Shown: positions 1 to 9,378, counted from the stretch's first letter. The stretch is DNA of 64,000 bases from Nostoc sp. UHCC 0926 (GCF_028623165.1 NZ_CP117768.1:4030001-4094000), one strand, 5' to 3'. The notes: a model not told the origin generated them from the letters alone. Program-made: numbers and translations.

Positions 1-251
1 TGACAATTGACACCTTTAGCAGTCACGACACCGGGGAAGGTTACCTTTCTCACACCTATGACTCTGTGTACCATGACCCCAAAACTGGGGAACAAAAGGG
101 TGGTAGAAGCGAATTTACCGATGAGTATGAAAAAGTTGGTGAGTATTTCATCCTAAATCGTCGGGAGATTCGCACCGAGACAGCAGGACAAGTATCTATT
201 CAGGAATTTGTCTTCTCTGATATCAAATTGTTGGAACCTGTTGCTGCTTAA
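1..251 (+). CDS. DUF3386-like protein, C-terminal part (cut by window edge)
   Basis: The frame beginning at base 3 is open from the window edge to the TAA at 249-251, so this is the 3' end of a longer gene; the GTG at 66 is an internal Val. The visible ~82 residues contain an acidic, aromatic-rich stretch (GEGYLSHTYDSVYHD) and end FSDIKLLEPVAA. This resembles the C-terminus of DUF3386 proteins, which are small beta-rich cyanobacterial proteins of unknown function. A strong hairpin follows 24 bases after the stop. The family call is from memory of the pattern, with moderate certainty; no function is claimed. Confidence 0.6.
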   Translation, partial: TIDTFSSHDTGEGYLSHTYDSVYHDPKTGEQKGGRSEFTDEYEKVGEYFILNRREIRTETAGQVSIQEFVFSDIKLLEPVAA

Positions 252-275
252 GCTCTATCCGCTCAGTGACCACCA

Positions 276-311
276 CAGGCATCGCTCTTTAACTTAAGGG
301 AGCGATGCCTG
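276..311 (+). terminator. Hairpin downstream of the DUF3386-like gene
   Basis: Twelve-base inverted repeat (CAGGCATCGCTC and its complement, 276-287 and 300-311) with a 12-base loop, 24 bases past the stop codon. It has no clear U-tract. It runs into a CGGCGGGCTGTGCCTACGC palindrome-family repeat common in Nostoc genomes, so it may be a repeat acting as a terminator. Confidence 0.5.
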
Positions 312-516
312 CGGCGGGCTGTGCCTACGCTTTTATTTTTTGACGTTTTGAGTTCTGAGCATGAGGTTTCAACAAAAGAGCTTGATATTTGGAGTATTGA
401 TAACTGATTTCTGGCGATCGCTAAAACTTTGTAGAGATAGCAATCGTAATAATATCAATTAATTTATGCCGTTGAGTAGTTCACTACCGATATTTGCGAC
501 TAAAGCACAGGCTTTG

Positions 517-3180
517 TCAAAGCCAGTTACCAACTAAAACATAAGGTGCCCAGTAGCCAGGACGACTGTAATTGGGATAATCTTTTAACAACTTTACTTG
601 GGCACGACGCAAGGCTTCAGCCTTTGTCACCTTAGTTTTAACTAACTCACGATAAAATTCACCAATTAAGATAGCAGTAGATTTATCATTGATATGCCAC
701 AGTGAAGCCAAGGTACTACGGGCACCAGCTTTCACGGATGCTCCTGCTAGCCCTAGCGTGGCGCGATTGTCACTAGCAGCAGTTTCGCAAGCACTTAAAA
801 CCAGCATTTCCAAGGCTTCTGAGCGAGTTTGATCTCGACGCCGCAGCAGGCTATCAAATTGCATCACGTTGATCGGACCATCAGCAGCAAGTATAAAAGT
901 ATTCTCAGCACGGGAGCTAAATTGACCGTGGGTTGCCAGATGTAATACATTAAATGGCACAGTATTTACTTTACTTTCTAGGTTTTTGCTGTTGAAGTCC
1001 TGATCTAGTAACTCGGTGGTAGACACGATCGCTTGAGAAATGGAGTTAAATTCTGATTTAATTTCTGGTAACGGTGAAAATTGCTGTTGAAAGTTTTGTG
1101 GTGGTTGTACTAACCCAGCAGCTAGGACGTTGAGTTTTACTTGTGTCAGAGGTTTAGGTGCGAGTAACTGGAGTCCCAAGCTGAGTGCTACAGCATATTT
1201 TTCTACCAGATATTGCTCACCGTCATACAATATAGCCATTGGCACGTTTTGCAATATTCCATCCAGTACAAATACAAGGGTTTTGACTCCACTTTCTTTT
1301 AAATCTGACTCAATTTCTTTGATTAACCACCCATAGACTTCCTGTGACAGCGCCTGCACTTCCTCAGTCCTATCAGGTTCTAAAAGATACTCTCTAAGTT
1401 CTCTTATAATCCTTTCTACTTCTTTCTGGGACTTGTTTACTGTATAATTACGCAGTGGTTGTTGAGGAATTTTGACAATAACTTGGAGTTGATCAGGCAG
1501 AATAATTGGATAAATGATTGCGGCTGTGGGATTATCTTTATCTACCACTGTGTCAAGCAAAACAGTTTTGGCATTAATGCAAGCTTCCCGGAAAAAGTTG
1601 TCTAATTCCGCCAGTTGCAGTGCTTCAATCCTCTGTCTAGCTTTGTCTAAGATTGGTTCGCTCGGATGAGTTTGCTGAAACTGTAATAGTAATTCTACGG
1701 ACTCTCGATATACAGGTTCTACACTTTCTTTAAAGGAAAACTGGACATCTCGATTCACAAAAACTAAGTCACTACGGAGAGTCTGCAACTCTCTGACCGC
1801 AGTATCATAGGTGGCAATAGCGCCTTCAATCTCTCCCTGCTGTTTTAACAAGCGTCCCAACTGCCAATACCAACGATAAGCGATATCTGGGGCGTTGATT
1901 GTTTGGGCTATAATCAGTGCCTGTTGGGTGAGGTTCTGGGCAATTGGCCATTGTTTAGTTTGCTCATATACACTACCCAGAGTACCAAGGGCAAAGCTCT
2001 CGGCTCGCTTATCTGCCAAATCTTGAGCTTGTTGCAAAGCGATCGCGCAGATTTGAGCGATCGCTTTGGGTGTAGTCCCGAATTTTATCAAGCTTTGAGC
2101 TAGATGAATGCGGGCATAGATAGTTGTCACAGAAGCAGGTAGTTCTGCCAGTTGAGTTTGAATTTGCGGCAATAGTGTCTGCGCGGCTGCTGTTTGTCCC
2201 GTGCTTACTAGCAAGCTCAACTGATTTATTTGAGCCTGGACTTTGGTAATCGGGTTAGGAGCGATCGCAGCAGCTTGCTGATAAAACTTTATCGCTTCTT
2301 GCAAGTCTTGCTTTACTTGTGCCGTGTTGCCTAAACTGAACAAAGCAGCGCTCACATCCTGGGGAGAATCCAATTTTTGAGCAATTGACAAACTTTGCTG
2401 TAATACCTGACGAGATTGAGCCAAATCTCCCGCCAATTGCAGAGCATTACCGAAAGACCGTAATTCTATTGCTTTTGTGACTGAGTTAGGTTTTGATTGT
2501 AACTGCTGCTGCAATTGAGTCAAGATTGTCAAACCCCGACGGTAAAATCCCAAAACTTGCCATGCTTGTGCTTGGTTGATGCGATCGCGGGTAATGCCAT
2601 TTTGATCACCTAATTGCTTATAGCTGACTTCTGCACGTTGCCAGGTGTTAAGTGCCTGTTCAGCTTGTCCTAAGTCTAGTTGAATACTACCTTGAATATC
2701 CAGAATTGGAGCCAGAACTTGAAGATTTTGGGAATTAGAGGATTTTTCGAGCAACTTCAAGCTATCTGTAATTGCCTGTTGCGCTTGTGTCAAATTACCC
2801 AGTTTTTGATATGCCAATGCCAAATTACTTAATGCCACAGCTTGCTGCAATTCATTGCCTTGGCTGCCATAACTTTTAACTGCTTGTTGCAAAACTTTAA
2901 CCGCTTCTGCAAACTGTCCTGCCTCATACAGCACTTTACCCTGTTGCAGCAAGTCTTGTGTTTGTGCAGTCGGATTTTGGATTGACACTCCAAGAGTTGC
3001 GATATGTTGTGCCTCTACAGTTGCAGCAACAGGAAAAGCAATAACGCACAAAAAAGCTGTCACCAGAACCAAGAGAATCAAAACAGGCAAGTCATGTCTT
3101 TTTAAGGGACGAATGAACCATATGTTACATCCGTTACATATCCGTTGCCACTGATTGTTTTTATGACTCTTGGGTTTCAT
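517..3180 (-). CDS. TPR-CHAT domain protein
   Basis: An 887-residue protein. Residues ~25-55 form a hydrophobic signal/anchor segment (VLILLVLVTAFLCVIAF). Degenerate tetratricopeptide repeats follow over ~75-500, and a C-terminal CHAT (caspase HetF-associated with TPRs) domain over ~580-887. The expected catalytic His and Cys are visible as HLATHGQF near residue 750 and LSACETA near 798, and the end GYWAPYVLVGNW is typical. CHAT proteins are clan CD cysteine-peptidase relatives. The N-terminus suggests export or membrane tethering. Start chosen at ATG 3180, preceded by a good Shine-Dalgarno (AGGGAGGAG). It is on the same strand as the CHAT-CHASE2/DUF928 pair at 9.4-12.7 kb, a co-occurrence common in cyanobacteria. 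Substrate unknown. Confidence 0.9.
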   Translation of the reverse strand: MKPKSHKNNQWQRICNGCNIWFIRPLKRHDLPVLILLVLVTAFLCVIAFPVAATVEAQHIATLGVSIQNPTAQTQDLLQQGKVLYEAGQFAEAVKVLQQAVKSYGSQGNELQQAVALSNLALAYQKLGNLTQAQQAITDSLKLLEKSSNSQNLQVLAPILDIQGSIQLDLGQAEQALNTWQRAEVSYKQLGDQNGITRDRINQAQAWQVLGFYRRGLTILTQLQQQLQSKPNSVTKAIELRSFGNALQLAGDLAQSRQVLQQSLSIAQKLDSPQDVSAALFSLGNTAQVKQDLQEAIKFYQQAAAIAPNPITKVQAQINQLSLLVSTGQTAAAQTLLPQIQTQLAELPASVTTIYARIHLAQSLIKFGTTPKAIAQICAIALQQAQDLADKRAESFALGTLGSVYEQTKQWPIAQNLTQQALIIAQTINAPDIAYRWYWQLGRLLKQQGEIEGAIATYDTAVRELQTLRSDLVFVNRDVQFSFKESVEPVYRESVELLLQFQQTHPSEPILDKARQRIEALQLAELDNFFREACINAKTVLLDTVVDKDNPTAAIIYPIILPDQLQVIVKIPQQPLRNYTVNKSQKEVERIIRELREYLLEPDRTEEVQALSQEVYGWLIKEIESDLKESGVKTLVFVLDGILQNVPMAILYDGEQYLVEKYAVALSLGLQLLAPKPLTQVKLNVLAAGLVQPPQNFQQQFSPLPEIKSEFNSISQAIVSTTELLDQDFNSKNLESKVNTVPFNVLHLATHGQFSSRAENTFILAADGPINVMQFDSLLRRRDQTRSEALEMLVLSACETAASDNRATLGLAGASVKAGARSTLASLWHINDKSTAILIGEFYRELVKTKVTKAEALRRAQVKLLKDYPNYSRPGYWAPYVLVGNWL

Positions 3181-3316
3181 CGGAACTCCTCCCTCTACTA
3201 TTGGGATAACGAATCATTGACTACAGGACATGGCAGAGGGAATAGAAGAACTTTGCCCAGATTGAGCTACAAGAATAACATCACTGCAATTTTGATTTCT
3301 CCCGCCCAAAAAAAAG

Positions 3317-4087
3317 TTACAAATCAGTAATCAACCTCGCCTTACGGAGAAAGAATTGCAGCACCGTTTCTTCACGAGAAATAATATCAGCCCTACCCTC
3401 CATGCCCAATTGAATGTGACACTGGTTTTTCTTTTTACCTAAAATCAGAGTTTCCGGTTCAATAGTAACTTCATAGAAAGCACCAGGCACAGCAGCTTTT
3501 GGACTACTAGTCGCATTAGACATAGATGCATTTGTGCCATTATTTTGAGGAGCGAATGCCTGCGGCACGGCTTTGCCGAACGCATCTGGAGAAATCGCCT
3601 GCACTTGACCATTGAGAGTACCATAATCTGGGTAAGGACAAGCGCTCACCCGCATTTGGACTTTTTGACCAATTTTTAACTTACTTTGATTTTCAGATGC
3701 CACTGCTGCTTTCAAAACCTGAGGCGCATTCGTGGAGACAATTTGCACCAGTTCCTCGCCAGTCCGCACAGTTTGACCTGGGTTTCGCAAATTGACTTGG
3801 GAGACTATACCATCAGCGGTAGCTGCGATCGTGGTTTGAACTAAATCTATTTGAGCTTGTTTGAGTTCGCTAGTATCACGCTCTAACTGCTTTTCAATTT
3901 CAATCTGTTGCTTAACTAGGGCTTGACGTTCCTTTTCTGAAGTCGCCTTGCTGCTTTCCCCTCCAGCTTTTTCTTGAGCGATCCGCTCGGTAGCAACAGT
4001 TACTTCTGTATTACTTGGATTTACGGCAACTTGAGCGCGTTGTCTTCTAGCAATGACAGCAGATACTGCTTGTTGTAACCGCGCCAT
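3317..4087 (-). pseudogene. HlyD-family membrane fusion protein, 5'-truncated
   Basis: The 256 visible residues match the second half of an HlyD/EmrA-type periplasmic adaptor of a type I or ABC exporter. There is a coiled coil (~60-100, KQQIEIEKQLERDTSELKQA), a lipoyl/barrel-sandwich half motif (TIAATADGIVSQVNLRNPGQ) and a C-terminal beta-barrel. The N-terminal cytoplasmic tail, transmembrane anchor and first half of the hairpin are missing, about half the usual ~450-500 residues. The open frame runs on past ATG 4087 into the end of a 103-bp MITE (4124-4226), so the gene is broken there and is probably non-functional. Residues ~170-185 are encoded by an inserted palindromic repeat (3553-3590). 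No partner ABC transporter is present. Confidence 0.75.
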
Positions 4088-4123
4088 TACTTGTGACAGT
4101 TGCGTAAGTCCTGAAAAACAGCT

Positions 4124-4226
4124 ATAGCAATCCCAATTGAAACGTGAGAAAATACGTAGGCAGAAAGTACGTATCTATAAGTATTTCAGGGATTTTCTTT
4201 CTCACGAATGATTTAGGATTGCTATA
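4124..4226. mobile_element. MITE, TATAGCAATCC family, copy 1
   Basis: A 103-bp element with imperfect terminal inverted repeats of ~33 bp. The left end reads TATAGCAATCCCAATTGAAA and the reverse complement of the right end reads TATAGCAATCCTAAATCATT; both continue with a CGTGAGAAA motif. The ends are compatible with a TA target duplication, as in Tc1/IS630-type elements. It sits at the 5' break of the HlyD remnant. Further copies lie at 43767-43869 and 56537-56640. Confidence 0.75.
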
Positions 4227-4231
4227 ATATA

Positions 4232-4777
4232 TTAAAGAATAGCAACTACCGCTCCAGCTAAACCTACTGCCTTAATTGCTCCATCAAGTATACCTCCCAA
4301 ATCGAGATTTGCCCCAGCATTCCAAGACGAACTGTAGCTACTCGATATTCCGCCCCAAGCAGCAGCTAGCGCTGGATTAGTACCGGATACGCCCCAATTA
4401 TCATCTCTAGAACCAGCCTCAAAAGTGCCATGAGTTCGCCCGGTATGCGAGAATGTAAAAACTGAACCATGTACGTTATCTTTAAGTGCAAAAACAAGTG
4501 ATGTATCATAGCTAGTAGCGCCACTATCATGGAAATTACCTGTAAAGCTATAAGCTCCATCTGCAAACAAACTTAGGTGAGCATGGCCTCCTACTGGAAC
4601 TCCATTATTAAAACTGATAGTACCTGTATCCAGCTCTATGTTTGGTAGTAAAGGATCTGGAGGTGGGTGAGGCAAAGGAGCTGAAGGTGAGGGCGCTAAT
4701 AAGTCGTTGGGTATCCGGGATATATCGTGGTAAGATCGTGTATTTAGCAATTCAAAACTTTTGATGATACTTGTCAT
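4232..4777 (-). CDS. Uncharacterised protein with Pro-rich N-region and hydrophobic C-terminus
   Basis: A 181-residue protein I do not recognise. Start chosen at ATG 4777 because a Shine-Dalgarno (GGAGAGA) lies 6 bases upstream; an in-frame ATG at 4810 lacks one. Layout: short leader, a Pro-rich linker (~residues 28-42, LAPSPSAPLPHPPPDP), then a Gly/Ser/Asp/His-rich beta-like region (~50-150, with FTFSHTGRTHGTFEAGS), and a hydrophobic tail (GGILDGAIKAVGLAGAVVAIL region). The central part resembles a hypothetical family seen in several phyla. Lying just upstream of an exporter-adaptor remnant, it might once have been a secreted substrate; that is inference only. Confidence 0.65.
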   Translation of the reverse strand: MTSIIKSFELLNTRSYHDISRIPNDLLAPSPSAPLPHPPPDPLLPNIELDTGTISFNNGVPVGGHAHLSLFADGAYSFTGNFHDSGATSYDTSLVFALKDNVHGSVFTFSHTGRTHGTFEAGSRDDNWGVSGTNPALAAAWGGISSSYSSSWNAGANLDLGGILDGAIKAVGLAGAVVAIL

Positions 4778-5022
4778 ATTCTCTCTCCAAAATATATTAA
4801 GACTAGACAAACCTCAAAATTAATGTGATTTATTTAAGGTAGGTCTGCAACTAAATGAATCTCTCTGCATATCACTCTCTACGACGACTTTTAGTTTTTA
4901 TGCACTGAGAATATAAAACTTGGTAAAAAATCTGTAAAATCCTTACGCAGCAAGGAATTAGCTTTTGGCTGTATGGTTGTATAATTGAAATCAGCTATGG
5001 TTCAAACAACGGCAAGTATTCC

Positions 5023-6213
5023 ATGCAACCCCGACAGGGCATTGTTGAAATCTTTTCTACGTTTGTGCAGTTCGATCTAGACCAATTTAGTGGTTGGGCA
5101 ACAGATGCGAAACTGCGACGCAGTATGAAAGTTTGCCTGGAGGGGTCGTCAGCTGAGAAATCAGATACCTTTTGGGCACTTTACTGGTATAGAGTTTGGC
5201 AGACTCAATCGAGTGCTGTGGCACTGGCACATCTTTCTGCTTACTTACAAGAGGTGTGCTATTGGACTGCAAGAAAATTTGCCCTCAACTTTCTCACACA
5301 ATCATCTCTAGCAGACTATTTTCAGATGGCGATCGCTCATCTTGACAAAATCCTCAAAACTTTCAATCCTCAATGCAGTTCGCATTTAAAAGCCTATGCA
5401 GAATTAGCTTTTGAATGGAGTATCAAGGATGTACTGCGCTTACGTCGGGAAACAGAAATTTGCTCGGACTGGGCTTTATTGCATAAACTCAGCCGTAAAC
5501 GATTGGTGCAGTCATTACAAAATATAGGCTTTAATACTCAAAGCATCGAGAGTTATGTTTTAGCCTGGGAATGCTTTAAGGAACTCTACACAGGTGACAA
5601 CGCAAAAATTCGCCAGCTTACCAAACCAGATGCTGTGACTTGGGAGGCTATTACTAATCTTTATAATGCAGAACGTTTAAGCCGATTGAGTTCACCCACT
5701 CCCGGAGTCAATCCGCAAACCATAGAAACCTGGCTATTATCTTCTGGTAAAGCTGCTCGTACCTTCCTTTATCCTAAGGTTGTTTCCGCAGACGCTCCCC
5801 TCAAAGAAGAAGATGATGGTAATTTATTAGATATATTGCCTGCGGGTTTGCCAACATCTTTACTAACGGAAATTATTGAGCAGGAAGAAGCTGCAAATAC
5901 AAGAAATCAGCAAGCTCAGTTAAACCAAGTTTTGCACCAAGCGATCGCTGCTTTGGATGCAAAGTCACAACAATTACTGCAAGTTTACTATGGTCAGAAG
6001 CTGACTCAAACAGAAATTGCTACACAGTTAGAAATTAAGCAATATACTGTTTCTCGTCGGCTGGCTAGCATTAAAAAGTCATTGCTACTGACTCTAACGC
6101 AGTGGAGTCAAAACACTTTGCATATTTCTCCTAAATCCGACGTAATAGATGCCATAAACACAAGCTTAGAGGAATGGCTCAAAGTCCAATATAGCCATAC
6201 CCAGATGCAATGA
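5023..6213 (+). CDS. Sigma-70-like regulator with C-terminal region-4 HTH
   Basis: A 396-residue cyanobacterial protein. The C-terminal ~60 residues form a sigma-70 region-4-like helix-turn-helix (LLQVYYGQKLTQTEIATQLE, then TVSRRLASIKKSLL), so it probably contacts DNA or RNA polymerase. The N-terminal ~280 residues are helical and lack an obvious sigma region 2, so it may not be a true sigma factor. The start is ATG 5023; an ATG at 4997 is in another frame. The DUF1822 gene starts 64 bases downstream and is probably co-transcribed. This pair commonly neighbours CHAT and CHASE2 genes in cyanobacteria, which fits a role in regulating or sensing for that cluster. Confidence 0.75.
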   Translation: MQPRQGIVEIFSTFVQFDLDQFSGWATDAKLRRSMKVCLEGSSAEKSDTFWALYWYRVWQTQSSAVALAHLSAYLQEVCYWTARKFALNFLTQSSLADYFQMAIAHLDKILKTFNPQCSSHLKAYAELAFEWSIKDVLRLRRETEICSDWALLHKLSRKRLVQSLQNIGFNTQSIESYVLAWECFKELYTGDNAKIRQLTKPDAVTWEAITNLYNAERLSRLSSPTPGVNPQTIETWLLSSGKAARTFLYPKVVSADAPLKEEDDGNLLDILPAGLPTSLLTEIIEQEEAANTRNQQAQLNQVLHQAIAALDAKSQQLLQVYYGQKLTQTEIATQLEIKQYTVSRRLASIKKSLLLTLTQWSQNTLHISPKSDVIDAINTSLEEWLKVQYSHTQMQ

Positions 6214-6277
6214 GGAGACAAGAGAGAAAATTCTCTCATGTCTGCCTTAACTCTTTATATGGAGCCATTCTCAAATT

Positions 6278-7429
6278 ATGTTTAACGTACCTCCCTCATT
6301 CACTATTGACTCACAGCAGTTATATTTGGAAATTCCCCAATCTCCAGAGATGCAAGAACAACCCTACTCAACAGCTGGTGCTTGTCAACGTGGGTGGATA
6401 AATCAAATTTGCTTACAAGCTTTTTTGCCTTGGTTCAAAGAGGAAATTGCCCCCACCGCTAGGCTTTATCCCAACAGGGCGGCATTGGCGAGTTTTTGGG
6501 AAGTAGTCAATGGCACAGCGATTACTTTTGATAGCGATCGCCTTGTATTAATTCCCACCCTCGCTATGGATGGTGATGAGTTACGCGTACCGCAGGAATG
6601 GGTAGATATTCCAGAGTGGGTTGCTGACTACTACGTAGCAGTACAAGTCAATCCCGATGATGGCTGGATGAAGATTTTTGGCTACACAACCCATCAAATT
6701 CTGAAAACAAAAGGGGTTTATGATGCTGGAGACCGTACTTACAGCTTGGAAAGTGAAGATTTAATTCCAGATATCAATGTGCTGTGGGTTACACGCCAAC
6801 TTAATCATCCAGAAGCCTTACGTGCCGAGATTGCACCTTTAGCTCCTATTGCCAAAACCCAGGCAGAAAACCTCTTAGAAAGGTTGGGTCATCCCGATGT
6901 AAAATTCCCGCGTTTGGCAGTTCCGTTTTCACTGTGGGGCGCACTCCTAGCACATAGCGGCTGGCGAAAAAAATTGTATGAACTGCGTCAGGGTTTACTC
7001 ATGCAGTGGTCAATTCCGCAATGCTTGCAGACAGGAGTAGCCAATTTAGCTCAACAGTGGGGATGGGAAAAAAGAGAATTCGTTGTGGTGCCTGCCGGAA
7101 TGCGGAGTGCAGAACCAGTTATAGGCTTGTCTCGGCAAATAAGAGTTGCACAAAATACATATGAGTTACGTATTTTCCCAAAAGCTGCTTCTCAGAACCA
7201 TGTTTGGCGCTTTGAATTGCGAAGTACAACTCCTGGTGGTCAAATTCCTGCTGGGTTTAAGCTCCGACTACTGACGGAAGACTTACAAGCTTTTGAGAAT
7301 AATCAAGATACGACAACAACTTCTGTGGATATGTTGTACTTGGAAGTAATTTTGGAACTAGGAGAAGGATTGGTTTGGGAAATAGAACCCGCACCTGAAG
7401 ACTATGACCGAGAGATTCTGCGGTTTTAA
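6278..7429 (+). CDS. DUF1822 family protein
   Basis: A 383-residue soluble-looking protein without signal or membrane segments. It has the DUF1822 signature: an N-terminal segment ending in a short WxxQICLQAFLPWF-type helix, a middle WVDIPEWVADYYVAVQVNPD segment (~110-130), and an acidic C-terminus. The function of DUF1822 is unknown; members are almost confined to cyanobacteria and usually follow a sigma-like gene, as here (64-base gap). The start at ATG 6278 is supported by homology of MFNVPPSFTIDSQQLYLEI-like N-termini as I recall them. The CHAT/CHASE2/DUF928 genes on both sides suggest one functional module. Confidence 0.8.
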   Translation: MFNVPPSFTIDSQQLYLEIPQSPEMQEQPYSTAGACQRGWINQICLQAFLPWFKEEIAPTARLYPNRAALASFWEVVNGTAITFDSDRLVLIPTLAMDGDELRVPQEWVDIPEWVADYYVAVQVNPDDGWMKIFGYTTHQILKTKGVYDAGDRTYSLESEDLIPDINVLWVTRQLNHPEALRAEIAPLAPIAKTQAENLLERLGHPDVKFPRLAVPFSLWGALLAHSGWRKKLYELRQGLLMQWSIPQCLQTGVANLAQQWGWEKREFVVVPAGMRSAEPVIGLSRQIRVAQNTYELRIFPKAASQNHVWRFELRSTTPGGQIPAGFKLRLLTEDLQAFENNQDTTTTSVDMLYLEVILELGEGLVWEIEPAPEDYDREILRF

Positions 7430-7527
7430 ATCTTAAGCTGTTCCACATTTAGTTTGCAATAGCAGCGTTACCTTTATTTTTAATTTTTCTTCCCTATTTA
7501 ATTATTAACTCTCCCTAGTTTAACAGC

Positions 7528-7815
7528 CTATTTACAGCAGTTTTCATGTATTTGAACCACATCTGTCGTACGGGTACAGCATTGCTTGCCAAACACTTGT
7601 GGCATCGCCCCAGCACTTTTAACGGCAACTTCTGCCCTTTGTGCCAGTTGATTTATCCCCATATTACAGAGGGTGATAGTGCTATAGCCATTGGCAATAC
7701 CGACAATGGCTTTATTGAAATCTTCATCTGTTAAACCAACAGCACGCAGCATTGCTCGATTAGGCGATCGCTGCACTCCTTGCGTCACAACTTGGCTTCT
7801 CAAATTCTCCGACAT
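7528..7815 (-). pseudogene. ilvD: ilvD (dihydroxy-acid dehydratase) 5' fragment
   Basis: Residues 1-76 read as the amino terminus of cyanobacterial dihydroxy-acid dehydratase ([53 protein letters not shown]). The homology then stops and a 19-residue unrelated Cys-rich tail follows to the stop at 7528. The family is normally ~560 residues and needs the rest of the Fe-S and Mg sites, so this cannot be an active enzyme. The conserved Pro before the Fe-S-ligand Cys (TPCNMG) is Leu here, a further sign of decay. Probably a duplicated fragment of a functional ilvD elsewhere in the genome. Confidence 0.85.
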
Positions 7816-7967
7816 AGTTACATCTTCCTATGACTTCCATGTATGAGTATCATAGGTAGCAATTTTTCCGATGTCCAATATATATTTATGAATATTTGAG
7901 ACTTATAAAATATCAAAACTATAGAACTGCGACACCTGCCCTACTTCATTGCTTTTGCGTCTACGTT

Positions 7968-9134
7968 TTATTCTTTATTACTAAAAATTTGATACCGCTT
8001 TGTAAATTGTCTTTTAAGCACTTTAAGCTTTTTGAGGACATATGCAGGCAGCAATCCAAACATCAAAGAAATAGGTTGATGCGAATATACTTTTATAGTA
8101 TAGTGTGGGCGTTTATCCATCTTCCAATTGTCGTACCAAGGAAAATCACTAATTAGATTAATCTCGTCAACTTTATCCTCATAAGCTGACTTAACTACTT
8201 GTTCAAAAAGTATAGTGCCAGGAGAAAGTTTGGAATAACTCTCATCGTAAGCCAGCTTCCAAATAATGGTTGAACGCTTCAACTTAATCGCTAAATTGAT
8301 CGCAATCGTCTTACCTTCAGCTTCAAGTAATTGCCATTCAAGCCAACCAGCTTCTGATAATCGGCGGGTAAGATTCGTATAAAATAATACATCTGTTGAT
8401 GAATTTGCAATTAAATGTCCTCTAGTTCTTTTCCAACTGGCAGTTTCCACTTCTATTAATTGAGGTAAATGTTTTTCAGTGGCATCGCTTCCTTTAAGGA
8501 AAATAGTTTTCACACCTTCTAGTTGATAGAGTTTCTTTCCCGACCTTTTGATAGTACTTTTTAAATTACCACTGAGGTTTTTTCGATATTCATCAAAACA
8601 GCCAGTTATTTTTAAGTGAGCTCCCATCATCCAATCAAGCTCTTTAATGAGGATAATATCTGACATCCCTTCTAAAGCAGCAATAGTCGGTGAGTTCTCC
8701 GGTAAACGGTTAAATACCATACCCAGATGATGGGGACAAAATTGTTTCGCAGCATCAATAAGGACTGGAATAACTATATTTTCAAGCCCCAATGCGGCTA
8801 CAATATCAAGCGAACATGATTGCGAAGCCCTACGTGTAACTAATAACGAAAATTTGAATCCAAAGAACCTTTGTGGAGTTACAATTAGCGGCAAAACACC
8901 TACTAGCTCCGAATCGTTATAAGCAAATACACAAAACCATGATTCGTCAACTTCCACATAGTGTTCAAAATATGATGATACCCATGCATAGGATGTCATT
9001 GGTAACTGTTGAGTAGATTCAAAAACAATCTGATTCCAACTGTCTGCATGGAGCTTGAGTTCTTCAAGGTTTTCAACAATCTGTATTTTTAATTTTTCCT
9101 TATTTAATAATTTTGATTGTGTTAATTCTACCAT
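7968..9134 (-). CDS. GNAT / BcsL-CelD-like acetyltransferase
   Basis: A 388-residue protein of the FemAB-like GNAT group used in polysaccharide or cell-envelope modification. Seen: an N-terminal WNQIVFES-type helix, CVFAYNDSELVGVLPLI (~70-85), and a C-terminal GNAT core with ANSSTDVLFYTNLTRRL (~235-250), AIKLKRSTIIWKLAYDE (~285-300) and SPGTILFEQVVKSA (~305-318), which matches the acetyl-CoA-fold half. No membrane segment. It stands alone, divergent from the RHH remnant at 9194, so its acceptor is unknown. AT-rich codon use relative to the flanking CHAT genes would fit a separate origin. Confidence 0.7.
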   Translation of the reverse strand: MVELTQSKLLNKEKLKIQIVENLEELKLHADSWNQIVFESTQQLPMTSYAWVSSYFEHYVEVDESWFCVFAYNDSELVGVLPLIVTPQRFFGFKFSLLVTRRASQSCSLDIVAALGLENIVIPVLIDAAKQFCPHHLGMVFNRLPENSPTIAALEGMSDIILIKELDWMMGAHLKITGCFDEYRKNLSGNLKSTIKRSGKKLYQLEGVKTIFLKGSDATEKHLPQLIEVETASWKRTRGHLIANSSTDVLFYTNLTRRLSEAGWLEWQLLEAEGKTIAINLAIKLKRSTIIWKLAYDESYSKLSPGTILFEQVVKSAYEDKVDEINLISDFPWYDNWKMDKRPHYTIKVYSHQPISLMFGLLPAYVLKKLKVLKRQFTKRYQIFSNKE

Positions 9135-9193
9135 AGTTATAAATCTCTAAAATTCTATTATTATACAATCATTGTACATTAAATTGTTAGACA

Positions 9194-9343
9194 ATGAAAT
9201 CCGAAAAGCAAATAAATATAAGAATTCCTGGAGTTGAGTTTTAAGTCCTGGAGGCTGATTGTGAGCAAACCTCAAGGACAAAATCTGATGTACTCAAAGA
9301 GCTTATTCGGAGTCTGTCAAAGAAAGTTACTAAAAGTAAGTAA
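9194..9343 (+). pseudogene. Small RHH/CopG-like gene with in-frame stop
   Basis: ATG 9194 begins MKSEKQINIRIPGVEF, the beta-strand start typical of ribbon-helix-helix repressors. A TAA stop follows at codon 17 (9242-9244). The same frame continues without a shift as VLEADCEQTSRTKSDVLKEL and on to TAA 9341-9343, giving two helices of an RHH fold. The full 49-codon frame is otherwise intact, so one nonsense change disabled it recently, unless the base is a sequencing error. Related RHH genes lie at 13164 and 34015. Confidence 0.65.
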
Positions 9344-9378
9344 TTGTTAGCTTTTTAGGTGCTGTTGATTATTCCTTC

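Noticed and set aside
6210..6401. Short ORF overlapping the start of DUF1822
   Set aside because: It lies in another frame over the conserved DUF1822 N-terminus and has no independent support.
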